A stretch of 64,000 bases of DNA from the NCBI GenBank assembly GCA_022747635.1, contig JAKTNV010000064.1, forward strand, positions 907,001 through 971,000, given 5' to 3'. How positions within the stretch are numbered: the first letter of the stretch is position 1; each line of letters begins with the position of its first letter. Below the pieces are notes generated by a model that saw nothing but the letters and a program-made list of their open reading frames with translations, was not told the DNA's origin and did not search any database. Made by a program: the position numbers and the translations under genes. This stretch comes from Hetaerina americana. Its lineage: Eukaryota > Arthropoda > Insecta > Odonata > Calopterygidae. This document shows positions 1-12,063 of the stretch, piece by piece.

Positions 1-2718
1 ATGCACTCATAAAAAACGCATAAGTATGTGAAAATGCCTTTTCTATAAATTCGTTTCAATTCGGATACAGGTCAAGAGAAAGGGATAGAAACACAAGGGA
101 AGTGGAAACGCGCAGTTTCTGGGAAAGGTGGAAGGGTGCGGACTCCCCACACACCGTGGGCGCGTCTTTCGCAAGTGTTTCCGCTCATTTTCCCCAGAAC
201 GCACGCGCATTCGGAAGAGCAAGTTTTCGCCATTTTGCATAGAATAGGCATCGAATTTATTTGAAACGCCAGCAAATCCATTCCTTTGTCCGAAACGAGG
301 AATCCACGCTGCTGCCTCACCACAAGAGCAACACCCACGCGAATTGGACGTCCACCCGCCGCCGTCCACAACTGCGAGCACCAACACACGCACGAGCGCC
401 TCCGGGGTGCTCGGCGGGGCTCGAAGTTTCGATCTCTGGCTTCCGGGGCCAGCGATGCACCTGGGCCGGAAAGGGTTGCTACGTGCTGTTGCATCCGTTA
501 ACGACTGCAGTGCGTTGATTGGTGCGCGTGAGGGAAGATAGTTATTGCGCTCCCAAGAACGAGGAGGCTGATAAGTAATAAAATAAGCGGTAAGATATTG
601 GAGGGTAGGGAGGAGAGCAAGGGGCGGGAATGTGTCGTCGTCGTCGACAGGGGGGGGGAGGGGGGACTCCGGGAAGGTTGTTGGATAGTAATTAAAGCGA
701 CAGGAGAGAGCGAAAGGGGGGGAGGAGGACCATATCTGGTTCCGGCTTAATTTCGTTAAATTCGTCGGTTTGGGGGGTTGAGAGAGGGTGGGGCGGGGGG
801 CCAGCAGGTGGGGGCGAGGCAGGAGTCTTGGGAAATGTGAGGCGGGAATGTGGAAGGGGAGAGAGGGGTTTGATGGCGTCCTTCTCGGCGCCGAAGAGTT
901 TGCGGGGGAAAATTAGCGCGGAGTGGGAGGGGGCGGCTGGGGAGAGACGACTTCTCGGAATTCCTCGCGAGAGTGGGGGTGGGGGTTGGTAGCGAGGGGT
1001 GGGCAGTGGGGAAGGAGCGAAAGGTTGGGCCCTTTGAAAAGCGGCGGCGGCGCCCCGGGCCCCGAAGCTAGGCCTCACTCGCTCCAGCCAACTAACCCGG
1101 GCGTGCCGCATTAGTCATTCGGTTGGTGCGGCAGGGTACCAACGCAAAGGCACACACGATCCGTGGTGACGCGACGGAAAACGGTGACGCCGAACACATT
1201 GCGATGCCGAGGATTGCGTGAGGCGGATTTGCAGGAGGCTTTCCCGCGACTTTCGCTATTCGGGATTCGTGAATTAGAAAAGATTAGAGGGAAGGGGGGC
1301 ATTCATTTGGTGCACGGTGCATGAGAATTGGGGCCAGGAAGGGGCGCGGCCGCAGTACATGGCATGCGAAGGATCGAATCGCCTGGCTACGGGCGTTGTT
1401 GGACGGAAATCAAGGCGATCTATCGTATGAATATGAATAAATTGCACTTTTTTTCAAATAGATGAAACAGTATACGCTATATTTGGATATAAAAATAATC
1501 AAAGTGAATCAATACACCAGGGGATGGTTAATGATGATTTAGAAAAAGGAGGACCTTTTATTCAATGTAGAAGTGGAATACGACATTCGTTGCTAGGCTT
1601 CTTGTCAACCAATATCGCATGCCCTCACTTTACTTACCGTATGTAGTCTTCGACGGAAATGAAAATATTTTACATTTTTAGAGAATAATGATGCTACGCT
1701 TATTGAAAAACAAATCGAGACTTACAAGCATCAAAAGATGAGAATCCAGATTATATCTGAAGATAATCTTTGACCACAAAAAAACGACTAATAATGTGCA
1801 GATGCGCGGTGGTGCTCCCGCTCGTGCGCCAGAGCGGACACGTTGGTCACTCCATCCGGAGTGCGGAACGTTCACGAACGCACCTCCGAGAAAGACTTCG
1901 GCCATTTAACGCCAGCGATCTGCCGTACAGTCTGACAGGATTTCCCTCCCACCCCTGTTTCTGTCATCCTACTTCCGCATTACTTTCCAAAGCCATCCGT
2001 GGCGTCAAGAGAGAGGGGGGGAGAGGGGAAGGGGGGAGATTGATTTACAGGGGGCCCCAAGGAACAGCGACTTACGCCGCGAGAGATTCCCTCGCTTGGG
2101 GGGTTTCAAAAAAATGAAAATCATCCCCGCGCACTCGTCGCCCCCAATCGCCCCCGCCAATTCCAGACCCGTGGCCATTCTATATGGAGGGGGTGGGGCA
2201 ATAGGGAGGGAAGGGGAGGATGACTTCGGCGTGACGCAGCCATCCGCTGTTTCCCATTTCGGGTCTTTTAATTTTCGCACATCCCCCAACTCCCCTCTGC
2301 CAGATTTCCACCGATCCGCATTTCCAGGCAGTCGAGTGCCCCCCCACCAGGGGCTCCCTCCTCAGCTGTCGGTCCGTAAGATTGGGATACACGCGGCAAC
2401 TAACCGCGTAACCGGGACACTCTCCTTCCCCCTTTACTTCAAAACTCGACTGGATGGATGGCGATGGGGTCGGAGGGCGGAAGGTGGAGAAGGGGGGGCG
2501 ACGGTGCGGGGGAATATACGTATGCGTGGAGAGATTCGCAGGCTGTCTAGGAGGGGGCGGAGTGGGGGGGTGCGGGCGATGGGGGGAGGAGCGCGTTTTC
2601 ATATCTGCGCCAGCGAACAGCGTGCGGACGCAACCGCATGCCACTAACCAAATGTCAGCGCTCCCACCGCCTCCTCATCCGACCCCACCTCCGCCGGCCC
2701 CCAAACGCACACTCCCAA
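1..2718. other. Unassigned GC-rich DNA, no gene seen
   Basis: No domain or conserved exon was recognised on either strand. The plus strand is strongly purine-biased at about 560-1060 and 2440-2600, with several runs of eight or nine G. The open frames here are arginine/proline/glycine-rich readings of low-complexity GC-rich sequence and have no family resemblance. A distal promoter or CpG-island-like segment is possible, but nothing in the sequence fixes one. Confidence 0.5.
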
Positions 2719-2775
<57 letters not shown>

Positions 2776-2820
2776 TAAGTAAGTATATGTAAGTATATAT
2801 ATATATATATATATATATAC
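2719..2820. repeat. (TA)n microsatellite, interrupted
   Basis: Two TA tracts (about 2719-2775 and 2796-2819) are separated by a short GTAAG-containing interruption. TA tracts like this flank Penelope and RTE copies elsewhere in the window, but I see no such element attached to this one. Confidence 0.95.
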
Positions 2821-5159
2821 TTACATAACACGCACATACACATATATAATAATGTACATAAACACTTATTTATACGTCTGTGACATACGTAAACTCCAAC
2901 TCTTCCTCCGGCCGCTCTCCGAACTCGCCCCCCCCCCCCTTTCCTGGAGCGCGCCACAATTTCTTCCTCAAACACGAGTCCGCAGCAGCGCGTTTCCAGT
3001 GGGTGCCCGCCCCCCCCGCTCCAAAAGTCAACCTTTGGAAAACTCGTCTCCTCCCGCCCCGCTCACACTCCTCCAGCCTCGAAACCCACTCCCTGTCCCC
3101 ATTTTCCCGGGGGGAAGGGGGCGAGTCTCTCAAAGCAAGGGCTGTGTTGAGCGGAGTGGGGGGTCGAGACCCCCATGCGGGACCCCTCCACCCTCCCCGT
3201 CCTCGGTTAAACACCCCTACGTCACGGGCGCCGTATCCCCCCGCCCTGCGAGGCGCACGCACAGATGACATTTCCCGGGGTGCGTTGCTTTCTCTCTCCA
3301 CCTCTGCCCCACCCCCGCCCTCCTCGTAAACAACGCGCAGACAACGGCAGAAACAACGGTCGGTGGATTTTCGCCGTGGAGACACGCACGGGGAGGCGAT
3401 GCACTCCACCCACCCTTATTCGCCGCCAAGGGCCCCCTTCTCTCTCGGAGCCACACTCCCCCCAACGCCGCTCCCTGGCCGCGAAACGAGCTCCCGCCCC
3501 CGCCACAGGTCACGCGTGCAATTTCCTCCTCCCGCAACCCACCCTCCGTCCGGCTGGCATCCTGCGGCCCGCCGGCCAACGGGGCGGGCGGAGGAGACGG
3601 ACTCAGGCCATTGAGGCAGCAGTGCGTCCCACCGACCTTCCTAGCAAGTGCACGAGGGCTGGGGGGGGGGCTTCTCCACTTGTTCAGTGGGTGCCCCCGA
3701 GTACGACGAGGTGGCACCGCCAGGGGCTCCTCGTGGGCGAAAAAGCGCCGGGATGACAGCCAGGGGGGGGGTGCAAGGTATTCCCCCACCGATGGAAGTT
3801 GAGGCACGAACGACCCGCAACCCGCTGCTCTGCGTCTTTCTCGATCTAGGCACTGCGCCTATTCTTTTCTAGGTTAGTCCCACTGCCTTGCGGAACGCCG
3901 TTTGCGGCATCGTAAAAAGGCGCGATAAAAAGCCAGCCATTGGACCGGGAAGCTGCCGGCCACCCGCTCATTCATCGGCCATGGCACTCACTCCCTCTCG
4001 TAGTTCCTCTTGAAGGCGACGCCCGAACGCGAAATGAGCACGACTCCGATCGGTGGAAGTGAAGCGCCCCCTTACCGGGGCCCCTCGGGGTGCCCTTCAT
4101 CCAGTCTCTGTGATGAGTCGTTCCCATGGCGACGAGAGAGGGAGGGGCGTCGCACACCTGCGAGGATTATGCACGCATGGACCAGGCAGACTCGGGGAAG
4201 AAATATGTTGCCTGAACTGGTGTGCTTCAAAACCAATGCATGCTCTCATACCACGGTTTAATTGAAAAATGTAACTCATGAATGGCAGGAAAATCAAACA
4301 AATATCGATAGATTACCCGTAACTGCATAAAGCGACTCAACTGGATAAGTTATCGCTTTGGTATGGTCACAAATCTCTCATGTCCCGCCTTTTCCCGACC
4401 TAATCTTACATCTCCACGTATCTACTTATAATCTTGCTCTTTATGAATGTGCAAAAAATATACCTGCATTTTCACAATAAGGCTGATTTCACGCTTCCGT
4501 CATCATTCCCAAACGCAAGATGGATTTGCACCGTCAACGCGGGTTTTCCTGCAGACCAAGATTTCGGACGAGGCACTCCGCCATTTCTCTGCCCCGCTTC
4601 ACCAATGTTTGAGCGCACAATTTTGCATTCGTGGCTCCGGAAATATGAAAATCAAATAAAAGCAGACGTGCGCCTTACTCCGTCGCTCTCGGTCTCATGA
4701 AAACGCACTCGCCTCTCGGAGAAACTCCAAAAGGCCGGAGAAACTCCGGAGGACAGGGGAGCTACTCAAGAAAGGCGGGAGGGGGAGGAGGGAGGCAATC
4801 GCTCTTCCGTTGAATGGACCCGAGGGTTCGCGCGATCGACGTGGTGACCAAGTATTGAACGAGAGTTCGCGGCAATTAAAGAGGAGAGCGAATGGTAACT
4901 CCGGAAGACGAATCGTGAATACGGAGTTCAAGCCAATGAAATCATCAACTAAAGGGGTCGACCAAGTGGAGAAATGTTGACATATTCATTAACATGCATT
5001 TTTATCTTTCCCTAATAGGTTAACGCGCAGCAAATTCCATCCCAGATCCCTAGGATAGAGCTTTGCCAATACTTTCTACAAAATACTAAACCTATTGGTG
5101 GTATATTTACGGACCTCTCACTCTAGGTGAAGTTTCAAAAGCTGCAATGGGAATATATA
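2821..5159. other. Unassigned DNA, C-rich then AT-rich
   Basis: The plus strand is pyrimidine-rich at about 2900-3600, with many C runs, and then drops to average composition. Long overlapping frames exist on both strands of the GC-rich part, as expected from few stop codons. None shows a recognisable domain. No RNA gene or transposon end was recognised. Confidence 0.45.
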
Positions 5160-7130
5160 AAAAGGAGAAACTAAAAAACTCATAAAAAACTGTAAGAATG
5201 ATAAATTGGAAACGGATAAGGAAACCAAGGATTACGGATGAGAAGATGAGAAAAGGAAATTGAAGAATATAAACAGATAAATTAGGCGGTAGGAAGAAGG
5301 CATAAAGAGTTCAAGAATGAAGTGAGGCGCGAAACAGAGAGGGCGAAAGAAGGACGGTGGAGGACGCAGTGCGAGGTCACGGAAAATTCAGAGAGGAAGG
5401 GTGCTACCCAGGAAGGGGAGAGCACTGTCCGGAAGTAGAGAGGAAAAATCGTCACAAACAGCCAAAGTGGTCAGGAAAATTGTCAACTGGACCAAAGAGA
5501 TCCAAGAGTGGTCGGCGGAATACATATAGAGAAGAATTATATGGTTAAGGATGGCTTAGGCCCTGGATTAATCGATGGCGAGACAGAAAAAGCACTAAGA
5601 GAATTAAAATTAAACAAGGCCGTGGGAGTATGAAAAAATTCCTGCGCAACTAGTTACAGATTTAGGGCAGGGCGTAAGGAAGAGTTATAATGGACTGATT
5701 CGTAGCATTTATGAGAGCGAAATTTGTCCAGAAGACTTGGTCAGAACAGAGTTAATTCCTATTCCAGAAAAGGTAAAGGCTACATCATGTGAGGACTACA
5801 GAGCATTAAGTTTGATTTCCCATGCAGCTGAAGTGGTTCTCAGGATAATTAAGCAAAGGATGGAGAGCAAGAAAAGAAAACACTTTGTTCTTCCACGTAT
5901 ATAACAAAGAATTTAGAACAAGGTATTTTCTTTCCGGATGTGAATCGCTTCCACAAAGTGACGCCTCAAACCATTCTATTGATGAAGAGCAAGGCCAATG
6001 ATTACTTCGGGGATGATCAGCTTGGGCTCATGAAGAAGAGAAGCACGCGGGATGCCATTGTAGTGAGGGGGTCACTTATAGAGAGGAACGTAGGATACAA
6101 GCAGGATATACTCGCACGTTTCGTAGATTTCAAGAGCTCAATTGATAGAGTGAATTGGGTGCTTATGTTATGAATGTATTGCAGAAAATGGGAGTATATT
6201 GGCGGGATCAGAGACTTATCCGCAACAGATATATGTCACACACAGCTCAGGTACGAATAAAGGCAGAGCTGCCCATTGTCATCGGTGCTGTTCAACTTGT
6301 ACGCGACAGACAGTAGAAGGGGCATGGGAAGAATTGGAAATAGGAATGAAAATCGGTGAGGAAATCATACTATCAGTTAGATTTTCGGATGACAAAGCTT
6401 TAGTTTGTCAGTCAGACATGGGGTTGCAAACTCTGCTGTGTGAATATGAAGGTCTGTGCGATAGATGCGGGATGAAAATAAATAAAGTTTATGTGATTCT
6501 CTGAAAAGAGAGAGGTCAAATGTTAAAATAGGACGGCAAAAACTGCAGCAGGTGGAACTGTTAAGCATGTACCGGAAGAATTTTGAACCAAAATGGTCAA
6601 TGTAGAAGGTACACGAGGAGAAGAATTGCGTCAGACAGTGACGTTTTCATAAGAAGGCAATCGATGAAAGGGACGTTGAGCAAGGATGTTCAGAAAAGGC
6701 TTGTTAAAACTTGTAAAAAACAGAGCGCGATTTAGATCGTCGCGGAACCATGGTCATCTGAAGCCGGAGGTTAGGCATAGATTGGATGCTTATGGAATGT
6801 GAGTGTGGATGGGGTTGGATTAGGTGAAGTGGACAGAAAGGAATAAGTGCTAAGGTGTGGAGAAAGGGGAAGGGAGGGATTGTTGGGAGAAATTATAAGG
6901 CGGCAGGAAAAATAGATGCAATGCAGATTGTTTTGGACGTTGAAGAGAGAGGGGAGAATGTTAGTTAAGTGGAGAAGGGGCAGGGACCAGGAACAAGCAT
7001 GAAGGGAGAAAGAATGTACGCAGAGATGCAGAGGGACTTGTTGCAGTTCCCGATTTCAGGTGATATTTTTCAATAGGAGAAACTTTACAAGATATGCCCC
7101 TCAAAAGCCTACCTTAACCGGTAGTATAAC
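5160..7130 (+). mobile_element. Degraded RTE-like LINE copy, 5'-truncated
   Basis: This is an old, heavily mutated RTE-type non-LTR retrotransposon. The left edge (about 5180-5250) matches the endonuclease-to-RT linker of the other copies, with a decayed RKPRITDE-like segment. RT pieces follow: SCEDYRALSLISHAAEVVLRI near 5785-5850, a decayed fingers motif and a decayed motif A (RFVDFKSSIDRVNW, about 6117-6158), and a decayed FADD box (FSDDKALVC, about 6384-6410). The right end (about 7100-7130) carries the same CTACCTTAACCGGTAG 3' signature as the intact copies. The endonuclease is missing. It is more diverged than the other RTE copies in this window, so it is probably an older subfamily. Boundaries are good to about 30 bp. 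Confidence 0.85.
5940..6173 (+). pseudogene. RTE reverse transcriptase fragment (palm)
   Basis: The 77-residue open frame is a piece of the RT domain of the surrounding LINE. Residues 24-45 correspond to the DDQFGFRKGRGTRDA region of intact copies, here read as DDQLGLMKKRSTRDA. Residues 60-72 are motif A, with the catalytic aspartate kept in RFVDF but the following motif altered. The frame opens only by chance upstream of the homologous part. It is not functional, because stops lie on both sides and motifs B to E are in other frames. Confidence 0.8.
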
Positions 7131-8010
7131 AAAATAATGGTAAACCCTTGAAACGAGGGATCGGTGGCGAGGGACCACAGTTCCACGCACCGTGGTGTGT
7201 ACCTGTGATCCCTCGAACCCGATATACGTAAATTAAAGGGATCAATGAACAATAATCAAAACCAACTCACGTGTTCGATATACTTGGAAATCATACTGAC
7301 TAAGAGATCTACATTAGTGACATTAAAATAGATTCTAATTGGTTATTGTAAGTAGTGATTAACCACTATTTTAAGACCATGCATGGATTGATTGAATAAA
7401 AAAGACAAAGGTTCACCATGGTGCGACTAATAGTGAAATCGACTTTAAAGGTATTATTTTACTTCGTGTAGCTTGCGGAGAAAGGCACTCAACATTAAGA
7501 CAAAATGCTCATTCATTGGCTAATATGCTGAAGGAAAGAGAGAGAGATGAGACTAGGAATATGAAGGAGAAAGGGAGACTTGTAGGTGAAACCAAGAGGG
7601 CGAATTCGGAGGCGATGGGGATGACGCCACTCGGAGGGAGCGACGCGGGCCAAGGACCGCGACAGATGACGATCGCGCGGCGAGCGCGTCCCTCGTCCAT
7701 CGGCGCAAGTGGCGGCGCCCGCCTGGTTCCGCTTCCCGCCACAGGACTCGAATTCGGCGCTCCATGCCAGTGGCCGAACGCCAGGGAGCAGCGGCACTAT
7801 TAGGCGGCGTTTCAAGCGAGGCGCACGGGCCGCACTCTTCCTCCCGGGACGACGATCGAGCGAAGCCACGGAATCGCCGGCACCCACTCGCGCGACCCCA
7901 CGCCTCACCTTGACATCACGTCCCCCAGGGATCCCGGCAAGATCTGACGACATGCCGGGGCATGCGTGACAAAGGATGAATGCATCCTATACACACACAC
8001 ACATATATAT
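7131..8010. other. Spacer between two tail-to-tail RTE copies
   Basis: No gene was recognised. A 9-bp inverted repeat, CGAGGGATC at 7154-7162 and GATCCCTCG at 7207-7215, brackets a second small stem. The right end is a CA/TA microsatellite (about 7991-8011) that abuts the 3' tail of the next LINE. The 7660-7960 segment is GC-rich without a recognisable product. Confidence 0.5.
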
Positions 8011-8116
8011 ATTTTTTTTAAGGTAATCTACCGGTTAAGGTAGGTTTTTCGATGGACACAACTACCAAACAAACATTTTATTACTCCCAACAAAACACAA
8101 AATCCATCATCCTACT

Positions 8117-8614
8117 CTATATCAGGTCCCTCTTCATCTCTGAGTACTTTCTTCCTCCCTTCATCCCATCCAACATCCCTATCCTGTTCCTTCCCTTTCC
8201 TCTTTTGCCCAACATTCTCCCCTCTATCACAGTCTTCAACATCCCACTGCCGGTCGATACCCCCTTCAACCACTTTTCCTGCCTCCATTGTATTGCTCCT
8301 AACAAACCCCTCTCTTCGCCCACCATACCAAGTACTTCCTCGTTTGTTTTCTTCTCGGTCCATTTCACCCTCTCCATTTTTCCCCACACCAATATTTCAA
8401 AAGCCTCCAGTCTACGTCTATCCTCAATGACAATTTTCAATGACCACGTTTCCGCGCCGTACATAGCTACGCTCCATATCAAAGTTTTAACGAGTCTTTT
8501 CTTAACATCCTTACTCAACGTCCCCGTCATCAACTCCCTCCTCCTTGTAAAAGCCTCTTTGCCTAGCGAAATTCTTCTCCTTACGTCCCCACAACTTTGA
8601 CCGTGTTGGTCCAA
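8117..8614 (-). pseudogene. RTE ORF, C-terminal part
   Basis: This frame encodes the carboxy-terminal region that follows the RT palm. It covers the SRDVRRRI..GKEAFTRRRELMTGTL segment, then TLIWSVAMYGAETWSLK (about residues 43-59) and a basic tail ending in [19 protein letters not shown]. The same tail closes the copies at 39601, 45040 and 45610, which supports it as the true C-terminus. The insertion that turns SLKQEDRR into SLKIVIEDRR at about 8430 is a local rearrangement in this copy. The link to the upstream RT frame is broken near 8615-8695. Confidence 0.85.
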
Positions 8615-8695
8615 AATACTACCGAGATACGTAAACTGTTCTACCTGCTCCAGTTTTTGCCCTCCTATTTTAATGTTAAGCTTAGCCTTTTTCTT

Positions 8696-9532
8696 TCACG
8701 AAAATCGCATAACCTTTGTTTTATTAATATTGATTCTCATCCCATACCTGTTGGACTGAATTTCCAATTCACTAAGCAATGCTTGCAGCCCCTTGGCTGA
8801 CTGACAAACTAAAGCTTGGTCATCAGCAAACCTAACTGATTTTACGAATTCCCCGCCCACTTTCATTCCTACCTCCAGTTCTTCCCAAGACTCTTCAATC
8901 ATTTCCTCTGCATACAGGTTGAACAGCAACGGTGATAATGGGCGACCCTGCCTTACACCCCTTCCTAACACTGCCCAACCGGACTCCCTGATCCCCACTC
9001 GCACCTGAGCACTCTGAGACATATACAGGTTGTGGATTAGCCTCCTTTCCCTCCAATCTATTCCTACTTTCTGTAGAATACTCATTAGTTTTTCCCAATT
9101 CACTCTATCAAACGCTTTTTCGAAATCTACGAAACAGGCAAATACCTCCTGATTGTGTTCTATATTCCTTTCGATTAATAATCTCATTACTGCAATGGCA
9201 TCACGCGTACCTCTCCACTTCCTGAACCCAAACTGATCATCCCCTAAGTAATCATTTGCCCTACTCTCTATCCGTTTGTTTATGATCCTAAGAACAACTT
9301 TAGCTGCGTGGGATATCAAACTAATTGTCCTGTAGTCCTCACATGACGTGGCCTTTACCTTTTTCCGAATAGGAACTAAAACTGATCTCACGAAGTCTTC
9401 CGTCCAGATTCCCTCCTCATAAATACTACGGATCAGCCCATATAGCCTCTTCCTCCCACATTTTCCTAAGCATTTTAAAAGTTCCACGGTAATGTTATCC
9501 ACCCCAACAGCCTTATTTAGTTTAACCTCCAT
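8696..9532 (-). pseudogene. RTE reverse transcriptase domain
   Basis: The 278 residues hold most of the RT. In order they are NKAVGVDNITVELLK (residues 6-20), SCEDYRTISLISHAAKVVL, DDQFGFRKWRGTRDAIAVM, motif A CFVDFEKAFDRVNW with its aspartate, motif B GVRQGRPLSPLLF, and the FADD box with both catalytic aspartates. Motif D is GMRININKTKVM. Motif B has R where the sister copies have C (GVRQGCPL). The methionine at residue 1 is internal: homology continues upstream in the same frame to a stop near 9655. The catalytic residues are intact, but the protein is disconnected from its endonuclease. Confidence 0.92.
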
Positions 9533-9652
9533 TAATGCCCTTTCTATCTGATTGTCTAGTATGACTGGACCTAAGCTATCTTCCTCTACTTCCTTTTCAA
9601 TGTCTAACTTTGTTGGTCTAAGCTCTTTACTATACAGTTCTTCTACATATTC

Positions 9653-10327
9653 CTACAATCTCTCTTGGATCTTTCCTGTGCCAACTATTACCTTACCCGC
9701 CTTATCTCTAACTGCTATCGTTGATCTCCCTTTCTTACTTCCCGATAAAGATTTAACTTTGCTGCACAGCGCACCGATTTCACCCTTCCTCTGCAGACTT
9801 TCCATATCCTCGCACTGCGTCTTCCACCATGCTTCCTTTGCTTTATTTGTTGACCGCCTCAATTTATTGTTCAATTCTTTGTACTTCATTTTGCCTAATT
9901 CTGTATGGACATTCTTCCATTTTCGCCGCTCATCCATTTTTGTAATCATCTCATCCGTGATCCATAGTTTCCTAGTCCTTTTAGCGTTAACGCTTCCAAT
10001 AGTGTCTTTTGCAGCTTTAGACAACTTTTTCTTGATACATTCCCATTTTTCTTCAAAAGTACTTAGCTCTTTACCATCCTCCATGATTTCCTCTACCGCC
10101 TGTTTGTATTCCTTCGTTTTCAAAGCATTTAATGCTTCTACATTCCATTTTCTAACCAGCCTCCCCTGCCTTATGTTTTTGAAACGGACGCTACATTTCA
10201 TAACAACTAAATTGTGGTCAGAGTCCGCATCCGCTCCCGGGAAACTGTGCGAATTCATCACACTGTTCTTAAACCTGTGTCTAACTAGGATATAATCTAG
10301 CTGATACCTTTCTGAGTGACCTGGCAT
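9653..10327 (-). pseudogene. RTE endonuclease C-term and linker
   Basis: The first 45 residues finish the APE endonuclease. YQLDYILVRHRF is followed by DADSDHNLVVMK, which carries the SDH catalytic triplet. The rest is the basic linker to the RT (WITDEMITKMDERRKWKN, then TQCEDMESLQRKGEIGAL). A single stop at about 9653-9655 separates this frame from the RT frame. The upstream join to the rest of the endonuclease is shifted near 10330-10400. Confidence 0.88.
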
Positions 10328-10388
10328 TTTCCATGTATACCTGCGTCTTTTTTGGTGTCTAAACCAAGTGTTGGTCGATAACTAGGCC

Positions 10389-10625
10389 CTATATCCTGCA
10401 AAACTCCACTGCTTTCTCCCCGCGGTCATTCCTCGTGCCTAAACCGTAGTCCCCGACCTCGTCACCATCTCTTCCTTCGCCTACCGTCGCATTCCAATCC
10501 CCCATCACTATCAAATGTTTCCCTGCGGGAACATGCGGGATTATGTCCTCTAACTGATCGTATATCCTATCGACATCTTCTTCCTTATGGTTGCTCGGTG
10601 GCATGTAAACCTGAATAATAACCAA
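10389..10625 (-). pseudogene. RTE endonuclease, central part
   Basis: The frame begins VIIQVYMPPSNHKEEDVDRIYDQLEDI and contains the MGDWNATVGEG motif (about residues 41-51), which supplies catalytic D and N of APE-type nucleases. It ends at VEFCRI, where the intact sisters continue into VEFCRRQGLVITNTWF. The upstream GTWNVR and LCEVRW motifs remain recognisable at about 10785-10905 but lie in other frames. Confidence 0.85.
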
Positions 10626-11387
10626 GTTCGTCGGTTCTGCTTTTATCTCTAAGAGTAGTATTCTATCCGTTACCTGCTCTATGTTGACTACGCTTCTTCC
10701 TACCTCTTCATTTAATACTATGGCAACCCCTTGTTGGCTCTCGTCACCGCCGCTGTAATAATATTCTATACTTATCGCTCCAGTAATCCCCGCTATCTTT
10801 CCATCTAACCTCGCATAGACCTAAAATATCCTTATTTCCCCTGCCCATCTCTCGCATAACATTCTCCAAGTTCCCCGTCCTCATCATTGTCCTAACATTC
10901 CACGTTTCTATTCTAACTAATGTGGTATTTTTCTTCTGCGTCTTCTATCCTGCTGCTGCCGGTTTCCCCTTGCAAGGGTTTCGTGGGATGACGACCGCGG
11001 AAGCCTTGCCTCCCCGCTGCCGGGCACGACGTACGGCCAATTGGGCCGAGCCCCGTAGTTGCCAGGACTCAAAATCTCCTTAGGGACCATAATATTTATC
11101 TTGGGAATGATAATTGAGGTGGTTTCCCGTAGCTTTCCTCATTAGCGTTTTCAATGTGACACAATTCCTTGGTGTCCCCACTGGGGTCAGACGCCATTGC
11201 AGCGGCCTCTCTGAGGAACAGGCGCTGCGTGGACTACCTTTCGTCTGGCTCCTAACCTTCGACCTATCTGGCATGGGTGACCCTACCAGGAGCAATTATT
11301 ATTACTCCCGCCAGCACAGCTCTAGGGGTCATCGGAACGCACAAGCCCTTCCGCCACGTCAAGGTTGTAATCCGGGGAGGGACACAC

Positions 11388-11396
11388 ACACACATA

Positions 11397-11467
<71 letters not shown>

Positions 11468-11628
11468 GTATATATATATGTATATATATATGTATATATA
11501 TGTATATGTATATATATATGTATAAATATGTATATGTATATATATATGTATATATGTATATATGTATATATATATATGTATATATATATATATGTATATA
11601 TATATGTATATATATATATGTATATACA

Positions 11629-11664
<36 letters not shown>

Positions 11665-11680
11665 CATAAATATATATATA
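11388..11680. repeat. Compound CA/TA/TATG microsatellite
   Basis: About 290 bp of CA, then TA with repeated TATG interruptions, directly abut the 5' end of the preceding LINE. The Tyr/Ile-alternating frames across it on both strands are translations of the repeat and are not genes. Confidence 0.97.
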
Positions 11681-11682
11681 CT

Positions 11683-11777
11683 CACAACATGTTATTTGAC
11701 GTTTCGACAGCACGGCTGTCGTCCTCAGATTCTGAAGACGACAGCCGTGCTGTCGAAACGTCAAATAACATATTGTG
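11683..11777. repeat. Palindrome with hammerhead-like cores
   Basis: Two 41-nt arms (11683-11723 and 11737-11777) differ at about one position and flank a 13-nt loop. The plus strand carries CTGAAGA (11732-11738), a GACAG/CTGTC stem, then GAAACGTC. The minus strand of the left half carries CTGAGGA, the same stem and GAAACGTC. Both match the hammerhead consensus CUGANGA..GAAA. The same unit recurs at 25523-25680, where it is adjacent to Penelope sequence. Helix III would be only two base pairs, so self-cleavage is uncertain. Confidence 0.7.
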
Positions 11778-12063
11778 TGTCCTTTCTCTTTGTCTCTATA
11801 TTCTACAAATCTACATCCGTATTATATATAGCGCTTGGCGACATATTAGACCCACGGATCTCAGGGTAAATTGACTATCCTCGATAGCTCAAGCGGTTAA
11901 GAGCATCCGCCCGGCAAGTGGAAAGATCCGGTGTTCGAGTCCCGGTTGAGGAAATATTTTTACTCTTGTGATCCGTTCGATTCCGCCTTCCCCACCTCTA
12001 TTGTGTTCGTCCTTTATATGTGTTCCTATCCCTTTTCCTTATACCTGTTTCTGTATATATGAG

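Larger units (their letters stand above)
8011..11381 (-). mobile_element. Nearly full-length RTE-like LINE
   Basis: This minus-strand element runs from the 5' end near 11381 to the 3' tail near 8011, about 3.37 kb. The 5' UTR, read on the minus strand, starts CCCGGATTACAACCTTGACG, as in the copies at 36437 and 53316. One large product follows, an APE-type endonuclease then an RT with no RNase H seen, and then a short 3' UTR ending TACCTTAACCGGTAGATTACC plus an A/TA tail. That layout and the simple-repeat tail are typical of the RTE clade, whose products are often annotated as craniofacial development protein 2-like. Both ends abut microsatellites. The reading frame is broken at about five places, so the copy is dead. 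Confidence 0.93.

Noticed and set aside
9552..10295. 247-codon plus-strand frame, and similar frames at 37487-38287 and 43286-43783
   Set aside because: They are antisense shadows of the RTE linker and endonuclease; the opposite strand has the conserved motifs.
11399..11680. Long Tyr/Ile-alternating open frames on both strands here and at 39717-39983, 41761-42146 and 45322-45528
   Set aside because: They are translations of TA/TATG microsatellite and start or end arbitrarily in flanking sequence.
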